Shown one piece after another: positions 11,881-21,600 of a DNA stretch of 64,000 bases. The translations under genes were made by a program, and so were the position numbers. The notes beneath the pieces are model-generated. The model worked only from the letters and a program-made list of their open reading frames with translations, searched no databases and was not told the origin of the DNA. Each line of letters begins with the position of its first letter. Positions within the stretch are counted from its first letter, which is position 1. The stretch is from Amoebophrya sp. A120 (taxonomy: Eukaryota; Sar; Dinophyceae; Syndiniales; Amoebophryaceae). The stretch lies in assembly GCA_905178155.1 (NCBI GenBank), contig CAJINV010000001.1, positions 2,656,089 through 2,720,088 on the forward strand. Direction: 5' to 3'.

Positions 11881-14240
11881 ATGTTGTTTTCCTACGCAAA
11901 GACTGCTAGTGCGGCTTTCGCACTCTGCAGTACCCTGGCGCACGCCGCATCAGCTGCACAAGCCAGCGACGATGCAAGAAGAACCGCAATGGAAATAGAT
12001 TCATCAGTGACGAAGTTGCAGCCAGAGATGAACATCAAGGAGCAGTCCATCCCTGAAGAAGCTTTGACAGCACCAAAACAGGACGTTGGCCTTGAGCCTG
12101 GCGAGGGCGCCTCGGACTCCGATACCACGAGCACGGACGCGGGCGACGAGGAGTCGGACTCCGATGTGGAGATGTTCTCACCCAGGACCGCGGTTGCTGA
12201 CGGGGAGAGCAATCCTGAAGATAGCGACGTTAACATTTCCGAACTCTCCTCCGCCTATCCTGAGTGCGGGGAGAGCAGCAGCAGTTTTCTACGTGTAGAC
12301 GAGCTGTTGGCACCAGCGTCAGTGCAAGAAGAACACCAGGCAGCTGCACAACCAAGTAGTTCTACTGCTCATTCAAGCATGGCCTTTTCATCTCGACCGG
12401 AGGTTCGGGCCGCGCTATCTAAATACGATCCCTCCGAGGGACCACAAGCTTTCAACAGTTTTGACCAGCCCGGCGCGAACAAGTGGCTCTCCGTATCATG
12501 ATTAAAAACGTACCCACACCAGAGTCAAGATGGGAATCTCGCAACACAAATCGAGAAGCTTTGGGAATCAAGCATGACAAGTCCCTCTCTGTAGTGTAGT
12601 GTAGTTTAGCAAGTACAGCCGCAACACAAGTCCATCTACTCATCCCGCTTACAGCATCACAAAGTCCAAAACACGATTGGAAATGGCTCTCATGGGGTTG
12701 CGCATTACAAATCTTTCTGTAACTGCAAATCTGCATGACAAGTATGGGGTGGGGACGTTTTTCCTCAGGATACTCCGACCACACCACTCAGCTGATCGAG
12801 CTGCGCCAGGTGCTTCGCCCCGATATTGTCGGAAAGCAGAACACCATACTGCCCTGGACCCTGAGGGGGCTGACGTGGAACCTGATGCTGCAACAGCAGC
12901 GGATGGTGTTTTTGGGGGAAGACAAGGAAAACGGGGACGCGAAGCAGATCTGGCTGAGTCCCTGGTCATTTCCGAATCCGCTCGACTTGAACGGGAAGAA
13001 GAAGAGCAAAAAAAAGCCCGCGAGAGTCCTGACGACGAACCGCGAACCCAACAGTCACTGGGAGGCGCGAACGGTGAGCCAATTCGAGAAGATCATTTCT
13101 CTCATGCGGAAGGAAAATCTGGCTTTCGCCTTTCTGCAGGAGGTGGGCATGTTGCGAAACGACAAGTACCAACAGGAGAGCTTGAAAAAAATCATGGAGA
13201 AACTTCATGCCGCGGGTTACGAAGCACTCACCACCGCGAAGGACACCCAGGAGTTGATGATTGTTTACGATCCGAAGCAGATTGTGCCACATAAAAATAT
13301 TACCTACGGGGAGGCTTCCGCTAGCGATACCGATAGCGATCCTCACCTCGAGGGGCTGTGGCCGCAGACGCGGGATGGCCAGGTCGTGGGTAAAAACCGA
13401 GCGGCAAAGGCGCTGTTTAAGATCGTGACAGAAACAGAGGAAAATAACCAACCACCGCCCTTCGAGGAGCAGTTGGTGACGCTTGTGAACTTGCACCTGG
13501 ACTACGAGGAGGAGGCTTACGCCGAGAAGATTTTCACGCTACAGCTGGACAACCAGTGGAACAACATCGCCACAATTCTGGGCGGCGACACGAACCACTG
13601 CACCTTGTGCGGCATGCTGCAGATGACGGGGAAGGGCGACCGCGCGACGAGTCTTGGGAAGGGTGGACAGGTTAAAGAATCGAGTCAGGAGTACGCGAAG
13701 TTGGAGAAAGATCTCATGGGTTATGCGATTAACGAACCCAAAACCGTGGAACTCGACGGGCTGGTCGCCACCCCGGTGGAATTTCGCGACGTAGCGGTGC
13801 CACCCGCACTCGCCAACACTCTTCTAGCGGCCGGTCACAGCCTGCCGATTTATAACGCAGATCCAGTAGTTTCCGCGAGTGAGATCGACGGGTTTTTCTT
13901 CTCTCCCGCGCGCTGGGGCTACACCCGCGCGGCGGTGCGGAAGTTGGAGTCTGAGCAGTGGGTTGTGGAGCAGGGGGGCCACGACACTTGGGAACAAAAC
14001 AAGCTGGTGTTAGAGAAAGTGGCGGCCGACGACTGCTTCTCGACATCGAAACTCGGTCAGCCGTGGTTCAGACCGGACTTGGCAGACGAGTTCGAAGCGT
14101 GTGTCGCGCAGGGGGAAGTAGATGCCGAGGGCGGACAGGCCTTCGAACACTGTTTCAACCAGGAATGGCTGAAAAATAACCACGAGCAATTTCCAACGCT
14201 AGCGAAAATCCTGTTGACACGGTACGCACCCAAAAAGTAG
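11881..14240 (+). CDS. secreted endonuclease/exonuclease/phosphatase (EEP) fold protein, 691 aa
   Basis: Exons 11881-12493 and 12778-14240 flank one introner and total exactly 691 codons. Residues 1 to about 27 form a signal peptide (MLFSYAKTASAAFALCSTLA, then AHAASAAQA). Residues 30-200 are acidic and Ser-rich. The C-terminal 450 residues carry EEP signatures in order: TWNL (Asn239), FLQEVG (Glu326), NLHLDY, GGDTNH (Asp475, Asn477) and EIDGFFFS. In this superfamily (DNase I, AP endonucleases, inositol phosphatases) these residues bind metal and phosphate. The usual final Ser-Asp-His is not obvious; GGHDTW near the end is the nearest candidate. The substrate cannot be told: nucleic acid or phosphoester are both possible. 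Export suggests action outside the cell or in a vacuole. Confidence 0.75.
12494..12772. mobile_element. introner, family A (279 bp)
   Basis: Ends TATCATGATTAAAAACG and CGTTTTTCCTCAGGATA. Direct repeat CTCCG at 12489-12493 and 12773-12777. It separates the signal-peptide/acidic exon from the catalytic exon; excision gives TCC GAC CAC in frame. Internal orientation is as in the 22149 copy. Confidence 0.9.
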
Positions 14241-15027
14241 CTGTTGGTTCCTTTACTTCCTGCGTGTAAAAATTGGCTGGAACGATGTCATAAAACGCGT
14301 TTTTGGAACCAATGATAGGTGGATAGGACTGCATGGGAACTGCTCTTGAGTGTACTATGCAGATCCTGGAAATCGTTGTAAGATTGACAATTTGTTTTTT
14401 TGGAAGAAGGGCGCTGATCGCTACTCCTACTCGAGAAATAAAACTAGCAAGTCCATGACACGTATAGCGCCCCTGTGGATCACGCTGTTGACTCCTGCTC
14501 CGTGAATGATTTGAAAGCTAAGCATGCACATAGATACGCCTCCAGGTGGTCAAATACACGATGTATGTACCCAGCGACGCTCCGGCCCACAAGATAGCCC
14601 GGGTTCGGGAGGGAACTTTTTTTGATACTACACTTTGTAAAATTTACGCTGTCATAGTCATTATCATGTAGTTCCACTCTGTTCATATACAAACTGCACA
14701 AAGCTTGCACTCACAGGAAAATTTGTCTGTAAAATTGAACGACTTGCGTTGCCACATAAAAGATCGCGTGCGATTGTCGTCGTGCCTTTCATATGACGGA
14801 AACTGTTCTACCACTTTTTTCTTATTCGCTCTGTGTATAAAATGTCGTGCCTCGTACTCGAAGCTTCGCAGTTGGCATGTCAAGTGAGTGACCGACGCTG
14901 ACCAGACCTTCACGAGAATCGGGGAAGTAGAATATTTACCGCAATGCGAGAGCTAAGCAATTAATGCCATGAATTTTCAGAGTGAGCGTGTCTATGAAGA
15001 AACCCTTTCTGTCCAGAAGAGTGAGAT
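14241..15027. other. intergenic with a dispersed repeat
   Basis: Holds no supported gene. Its second half (about 14657-14885) is copied at about 15985-16218. Confidence 0.5.
14657..14885 (+). repeat. intergenic repeat, copy 1 of 2
   Basis: About 230 bp shared in the same orientation with 15985-16218. Landmarks in both are ATCATGTAG, CATATACAAACTGCACAAA, AAATTTGTCTGTAAAAT, GACGGAAACTGTTCTACC and TGTCGTGCCTCGTA. Scattered substitutions and small indels show it is not a recent copy. Confidence 0.8.
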
Positions 15028-15838
15028 ATGAGCCGATATTTTCTACGAGATACGAAAGAGATGGCTGACGTTGATCCAGATTCGGACCGAACGAAGGGCC
15101 GGACGGCGACAGAGATACGAACCAACCGCCAGATTGGCAAAGCAGCAGACCGGAAGGATGGCGTCGCCTTCTACTCTCTCTCGCGCGCGCGCATGCCCCG
15201 GTTCGTAGCGGCTGGCGTGGCTGCTGGCTTGACCGCTTCCGCCGTGAACACCTGCACTGCCGTGCCGCAGACCAAGACGGGCGTGTCCGAGTCGGTAAAG
15301 AACTTCGAAAATCAAAACCTGCTTCACCTCTCTTTTCGATCTGGAGGTTTCATTGTGCAGTTTGAATGTATTTGCGCCGTTTGCCTCGAGTAGTACTGAT
15401 GCAACCTGTAGTTCATGATTTTACATAAAAAAAAAGGTAGAAAAAGACGACGAACCTGGGGGAAGGCAGAGCATGCGGATCGGAGCAGACGGTGGACGAG
15501 AATACTCAGAGGAGATGGAGGAATTCTTGCAGGAAGCCGAGAGTGAAAAGGACAAGCTTCCTTGGCCTTTTGGTAAGAGAAAGAGGGTCGCACCGGGGGA
15601 GCCCCGTCCACAGCCGAAGAAGGGGTTGGCGTGGACGACCACGGATCCCATAGCTGAATATTTGGAAAATTTGAGAGAGATGGATGTTCATCGTCTGCCG
15701 AGTTTCATTGACCTAGAGCATGCACTGCTTCAGCTGCGAGCGAGTCAGGATCAGTGGGAAGAAGCTAAACGCATTTGGAGGGAGAGAACAACTGCTGCGC
15801 AGCGTGGCACAGAGCAGGAGGAAGCTGAGCCTTCCTAG
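15028..15838 (+). CDS. small two-exon protein, possibly secreted, function unknown
   Basis: Exon 15028-15294 joins in phase 0 to 15437-15838 through a GT-AG intron whose acceptor follows a run of A, giving 222 codons. If translation starts at the in-frame ATG at 15193 the product begins MPRFVAAGVAAGLTASAVNT, a plausible signal peptide; from 15028 that stretch would be internal. The second exon is charged (EEMEEFLQEAESEKDK) and ends in a helical segment with Trp (DQWEEAKRIWRER). No family is recognised. The frame, splice phase and coding-like composition support a gene; the start is uncertain. Confidence 0.6.
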
Positions 15839-16805
15839 TAAACGTATAGAACGAAAGAGTGGCAGTTTTCTTCAAGACAAACGGAGTCCATTTGTCATTG
15901 CAGCGAAATCAGATTTCGCGCGCAGCAAATGCAAGCGCAGCAGCCTTTGTTTTTGCTGATCGTGGTCAGTCAGTCCCTTCCCACATGATAATATCATGTA
16001 GCTCTACTTCTCTCATATACAAACTGCACAAACCACCTTGCACTCAAACAAAAATTTGTCTGTAAAATCGAACGACTTGCGTTCCGAAAAAAAAAAACGC
16101 GTGCGATTGGTGTCGTGCCCTTCACATGACGGAAACTGTTCTACCGCTCTTTTCAGATTCGATTTAATTATGGATGACGAGCATCACAGCAATGTCGTGC
16201 CTCGTAATCAAAGCTTCGCACCTGAAGTTTTTTCTGAAGTGGTTTGGTTTTTTTCTCTTCGCTCGACCAGTTTTTTTTGTCGAATTTTGGCCTGTGAAAA
16301 GCCAGCTGACGTGATGCAGCTGAGAGGACTCGGGAATAATCTTTTGAGGGGCGGTGTTGAGTCAGTCGTCGTTCTTTTCGATAGAATAAGTACTGCGATC
16401 GTTTCTTCGTTTCGCCTTTCATCGGACTTCGTTTCGTTCGGCACATTTGTCGATTTCGTGCTGCAACGTCTTTGTTGCTCAATTCTTCAGTTCCAATGAA
16501 GATGATCTGCTAACGAAGAAACTCTGTTTGTTTTATTGGGCCCTTCATGCAGTGTCGAGCACAGCCACAGGCTAAGGCGCGCGCTTGGAATCGGGGGGTT
16601 TTTGTTGTGTTGCTTGAGCCCAGGTCCATAAGGCGAAGCGTCAGGAAGATAGAACTACATCTGTCTGAGACAGATACAACTCGACAAGCATCAGGATAAT
16701 AACATCACTTCGCAATGTCTCAAATGCTGGGCTCGCTGTTCTTGCCTTCTAGATCATAGTATCGACACTTTGATAGATATCTGAAGCGAAGTGGAAGTCC
16801 TCGAT
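15839..16805. other. intergenic made of two repeat blocks
   Basis: No supported gene. The region is largely the second copy of the 14657 repeat followed by the first copy of the block repeated at 18113-18680. Confidence 0.6.
15985..16218 (+). repeat. intergenic repeat, copy 2 of 2
   Basis: Second copy of 14657-14885, same orientation; it carries a longer A run (about 16086-16098) in place of the GCCACATAAAAG segment. Confidence 0.8.
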
Positions 16806-16853
16806 ATGGCGGCCACTGGTGTCAGTACCGAGGCTGAGGCCAGCGCGCTGGCC
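16235..16853 (+). repeat. duplicated promoter and start codon region of the carboxypeptidase-like gene, copy 1 (empty introner site)
   Basis: About 600 bp matching 18113-18690. Shared landmarks are TTTTGAGGGGC, GAGTCAGTCGTC, CTTTTCGATAGAATA, CGTTTCTTCGTTTCGC and GGGGGGTTTTTG. It ends with the first codons of the gene (ATG at 16806, MAATGVSTEAEASALA) and then diverges at GGCGACAATC. The junction GAGGCCAGCGCGCTGGCC is uninterrupted here, so it is the pre-insertion state of the introner sites at 17541 and 18681. Confidence 0.85.
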
Positions 16854-16892
16854 GGCGACAATCGTGCATCCATTGTGCTCTTCTGTTGGTAA
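16806..16892 (+). pseudogene. 5' fragment of the carboxypeptidase-like gene (copy 1)
   Basis: The ATG at 16806 opens 16 codons matching the start of the 18640 gene, then unrelated codons up to a stop at about 16890. It retains the duplicated upstream region. I judge it a truncated duplicate, not an independent gene. Confidence 0.75.
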
Positions 16893-17504
16893 TCGTAGTT
16901 GTAATTTTTCAGAATTTGAATGCGAGGCCGATGCGTGACAGGTGGGTCCTTGATGAAGACGAGGGGACGAAAGAAGATCTGCTGAGGAGATTCGTTTGTG
17001 CGATGATTTCTTTCGTTCGTATTTTCGGTGCGAGGTTGTTGAGAAGCCTCTTTGGACAACAAAGAAATTTCTGTATCTGTATCTGTTGGCCTTGCCGTCG
17101 TTTCGCTTCGCTTCAGCTTCGCTTGGTCGACTTGTTTTTCGGTCTTCCATTTTTTCTAACTTTCGGAAAATCTACCATTCGTCCACGACGTTTTTGTATT
17201 CGTGATTTGTTTTTTCCATGGCAGATGATATGTGAGAACCTACAGCGCGCACTTTTCTTCCACGAAGGGCTAGTCTTGGATTCTTGAACCGGGTCTATAA
17301 ATTTGATGATGGCACGCGGTTTTTTCCTCACGTGTGTTGGACTTGTTGAATCGTAGAAGTACTGTCCGATACATGATACAACATGGGTACATTAATCACC
17401 TTTGTGTGCGATATTGCGATATTAATCACCACGTGCCGGTTGATGTTGGCAAAGTAGATACATAAGAAGTATAAGTTCAGAAATTCTCTTCCGCTGTTGA
17501 GATC

Positions 17505-17780
17505 ATGGCCGCCACTGGCGTGAGTACCGAGGCTGAGGCGTATGCATTGCAAAAGTTTCGTACTAGTACATACAAAGCGCATGACAAATTTCCTCACCAT
17601 AAAGAATCTAGTTTTTCTTGTTGCTGGTGTACATTAGAAAGCAGATTTGGCATGCATAGGCGCAATCAGGACGAGTGCGATACTTTTGCAGTGGATAAGG
17701 CCAGCGCGCTGGCCAGTTTCAAGAAGGATTTGGAGGACCAGGCGCGGATTGAGGGGCGGTTGATCATCTACGAGGCATGA
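17505..17780 (+). pseudogene. 5' fragment of the carboxypeptidase-like gene (copy 2) with its own introner
   Basis: After removing the element at 17541, codons match exons 1 to early 3 of the 18640 gene: MAATGVSTEAEASALASFKK, then DLEDQARIEGRLIIYEA, ending at TGA (17778-17780). It breaks exactly where the parent continues GAGGCCAGC. At the position where the parent has the 19018 element this copy reads straight through (GGGGCGGTTGATC), another empty site. Confidence 0.8.
17541..17697. mobile_element. introner, family D (157 bp)
   Basis: Ends TATGCATTGCAAAAGTTTCG and GATACTTTTGCAGTGGATA. Flanks are AGGCG (17536-17540) and AGGCC (17698-17702), one mismatch. It lies 9 bp upstream of the point where a family A element sits in the parental gene. 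Confidence 0.85.
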
Positions 17781-17959
17781 GCGCCAAAAGCTGTCCGTTT
17801 CTTGGCACGCAAGTAGGAAGTTTCTCATGCGGGACAGGCATCATGAGGCGTGCTCAAAACCTGTGATGCTTTTGCCTGCATCAGACGCCACTTGCGTGAT
17901 CCGAAATATGCATGACAAATCTCAGAATTTTCCAGACCCAGACATTTTTACATTTGATA
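17779..17959. mobile_element. introner, family B, 5'-truncated
   Basis: The right half matches intact B elements (CATGACAAATCTCAGAATTT, CCAGACCCAGACA, then TTTACATTTGATA at the end) but there is no left inverted repeat. The left edge abuts the broken carboxypeptidase fragment; the right edge abuts a copy of the 3' end of the 8455-10735 gene. Confidence 0.75.
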
Positions 17960-18110
17960 GGTCACGAAGAAAAACAAGTACCTGGAAGACCGGTTGTTCG
18001 AACCGAATGGGGGCCTGGTGCTGACGTACGAAAACTAGAAATGCACCCGGTGCATTTCGAAATCTTAAAAAAAGCTTCTTTACTTCTGTAAATGTAAAAC
18101 TTTCAACAGC
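17960..18110 (+). pseudogene. duplicate of the 3' end of the gene at 8455-10735
   Basis: Nearly identical to 10657-10810: same codons (VTKKNKYLEDRLFEPNG), same stop, and about 75 bp of 3' flank (TGCACCCGGTGCATTTCGAA). Differences include GGGGGCC for GGAGACC and a small deletion in the flank. Confidence 0.85.
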
Positions 18111-18112
18111 TT

Positions 18113-18690
18113 TTTGTTTTTTCTTCGCTGGATCAGTTTTTTGTCGGATTTTCAGCTGTGAAAAGCTTGTTGACGCCATACAGCTGAGAGGAGCTAAAAG
18201 TGATCTTTTGAGGGGCAGTGAGTCAGTCGTCCCTCTTTTCGATAGAATACTACAGTCGTTTCTTCGTTTCGCTTTTCATGGGAACCTCGTTTCGTTCGGC
18301 ACATCTGTCGATTTCGTCATTCTATTTGTTGCTTACTTAATTCTTTTTCACTGAAGATCTGTCAGCGAAGAAGCTCTGTTTGTTTTATTGGGCTTCTCAT
18401 GCAGTGAGCAATGGCTCCTAAGGCGCGCGCTTGAAACCGGGGGGTTTTTGCTGTGCTACTTGAGCCGAGGTCAGATGGAGCATGTTTTCGAATATACTCG
18501 ACTATAGATAATAAAAAGGCTAGTTAGTACGTACATCATGAAGATATCAATTCGAAATGTCTACTTCCTTGTTGGGCCGTCCTTTCCCCCCAGATAGTAT
18601 CGACGCTTTTATAGATATCTAAGCGAGGACGACGTCACCATGGCGGCCACTTGTGTGAGCACTGAGGCTGAGGCCAGCGCTATCCTGAGT
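18113..18690 (+). repeat. duplicated promoter region, copy 2 (upstream of the intact carboxypeptidase-like gene)
   Basis: Pairs with 16235-16853 in the same orientation, about 1.85 kb apart. It runs into the ATG at 18640 and probably contains the native promoter of that gene. Confidence 0.8.
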
Positions 18691-21600
18691 AAAAACGTAC
18701 CCACACCAGAGTTGTAGTGCAGATTTGCAAAGACAGGAAGACTTGTAACGCGCATCCCCATGAGAGCCATTTCCAATCGTGTTTTGGAATTTGTGATGCT
18801 GTGAACAGGATGAGCAGCTGGATTTGTGATGCGGCTGCACTTGCTAACCTGCACTACACTGCAGAGCTCAACTTGTCATGCGTGACTCACAAAACATCTA
18901 GGTTTGTGTTGCAAAATCCTCACTGTAACTCTGGTGTGGGTACGTTTTTACTCAGGATAAGCGCGCTGGCCAGTTTCAAGAAGGATTTGGAGGACCAGGC
19001 GCGGATTGAGGGTCGGTTATGGGTTGCAAAAATGTCTGGGTCTGGACGATTGCCAGATTTGTCATGCAGGTTTTCCATGACCCATGAGGTTTGGTATGTA
19101 GGACATAGCATGACAAATTCTGCGAGACCTTTCTCATGCCTATCCTGCATGAGAAACTGCCCCCCGGTTAGGTCAAAAGTGCACAACTTTTGGCAATCAC
19201 GCAACACAGTTTTTTGCCTGATTCAGATTTAGCATGACAAGTTGCCATCTTCCAGACCCAGACATTTTTGCATTTGATATCGGTTGATCATCTACGAGGC
19301 CAGCATTATGTACGACCAATTGCGCCGCGTGGAGCCGTCCATCAGTGGACCCTGGTGTTTTTTCCTGGGTGGGCAGCAAGACAACCATCCCTGGATGGAG
19401 GAGGAGCACTGGCGCCCCACGCCGCCCAGCGTGTTGAGCTTCATGTCGCACAAGGTTCCAACTGAGGAGCTGAAGTTTTCCGCGGCGTTTGAAAACGGGA
19501 ATTTGTACTTCGTCGAGAAACTAGACGACTTGAATTTCCGGGTGGAGGTTATTACAATGAAAAATGCCCCTTCCCCATATCAAAACGGAAATCTGTGATG
19601 CAGATTTGTGGTCACAAATCAGCTTTGTGATGCTAGAAGGCAAAAGATGCGGACTGTAGTGCTGTCTAGCGTGGGAAAGCCTTGCAGCTCCAGGATGACA
19701 GGAGGCAACTGGAAGCGGGAAACAGCATGACAGATTGCCTGCAATTTAGCCCGCTGCTTCGTCTCTTGGGGGCCTTCTAGCAATACAAGTCGATTTGTGT
19801 ACTCAGATAAAGCATCACAAGTTCGCGCATCTTCCGTTTCCGATATGGGGTGGGGGCTTTTTTTACTTTGATAGAGGTGCAGTTCGACCCGGTCGCGGAT
19901 TACACGAGAATCCGCCGCGACGCCGACGACTACGCCCCCGGGCCGGCGGCGCTGTGGTTTCACTTCGCCGTCTACGGCGGCCGGAACTGCGCCGGCCGGA
20001 CGGTGCGGTTCGAGATCGTGAACTTGAACCGAGCGAAAGCGGTGTCGCTGATGGCGTCGCACCAACGCGGCCCGCTCGTGTGGTCCTCCCACCACTCGGC
20101 GTGGCACGGGTCGAAGACGAAGCACGTCAGCATTATAACTTGCTCAGGTGCTACAATCTCAAACGTTACAATAGAGTATGGAAATCTGTGATGCAGGAAG
20201 CGCATGATCTACCGTAGTCCCATAGGTTTGTGCATGACAAGTTTCGGCACCCAAAACCGAATTGATATACGGCGAAATTTGTATTGCGAAAGGCGCAAGA
20301 ACTCTACATACGTTCTTCATTCTCTTCATGCAAGACAAAATCTTTCAGATTCTATTGTAACGTTTGAGAAGATTGTAACGTTTGAGCAGGTCATAAGCAT
20401 CCGCCCGACGGAATACGAGGTAGCGAAGGAGGCCTTGATATCCTGAGTAAAAACGTACCCACACCAGAGTTGTAATGCAGATTTGCAAAGACAGGAAGAC
20501 TTGTAATGCGCATCACCATGAGAGCCATACCCAGTCGCGTTTTGGAATTTGTGATGCTGTGAACAGGATGAGCCGATGAATCTGTGATGCGGCTGCACTT
20601 GCTAACCTGCACTACACTGCAGAGTGCAACTTGTCATGCGTGACTCACAAAACTCCTAGGTTTGTGTTGCAAAATCTCCATCTTGACTCTGGTGTGGGTA
20701 CGTTTTTAATCAGGATACTTGAACCGGCAGGGGTGGGACATCGAGGTGGGAACGAGGAGCAGCGGAAACATCGACAATGGCGGCTACATCGTGCCGAGCA
20801 GCACCGCGCACGGGCTCACGACGTTGTGCTTCGACTACACCTTTTCGTACGACAACGAGACGGCGTTCTTCTGTTCCAGCTTGCCCTACACGCTGACCCA
20901 CTTGCGCCGGTTTCTGAAGTCGGTAACGGGGAGCGTTGACAGCAGCAGCTCCGCGGCGGGCAGGGAAGGAAGTACTAAAGCAGTTTGCACTATGCTGCCT
21001 CGTCTTCTACTTATGGAGTATTCATCTCGCGCACACTAAAGTGATGTTCTGCCACAGAAACATTAACATTTATGCGCAACGAAAATACACACAGGAAACA
21101 TTCCTGAGCCGATTGTTACCCGCGAAGAGCTGGCTACGACGGAGGCCGGGTTTCCAATCGACCTGGTTTGCGTAGAGAAGAAAGCACCGATGCCGGAGCA
21201 CGAAGAGGAGCTGGACAACCTTGAGTCTTCGGACGAAGAAGAGGACGAGGGTACTACTACACTCGAAGCCGGTCCGACGACCACCGGAGAGACGACTTCG
21301 ACCACCGCCTCGGGAACGGAGAGCAGCGGGGCAAGTTCCTCTTCGAGCGAAAAGAAAGCTGGCACATCAACTCAAGAAATAACGGCTGTGTCCTCGGGAA
21401 ATACAAACAGCAGCAAGAAACTGACAGGAGTAGCGGCGACTGCCATTTCCTCTTCTTGTCGGCGGAACACGAAGATCCCGCGTTTTTACCAACACACGCG
21501 GAAGGTGCTCGTGCTGATCGCCCGGCAAACGCCGTCTGACACCAGCAGCAGTTGGGTGATGCAGGGCTTCCTCCGGTTCCTATTAGGGAACAGCAATCGC

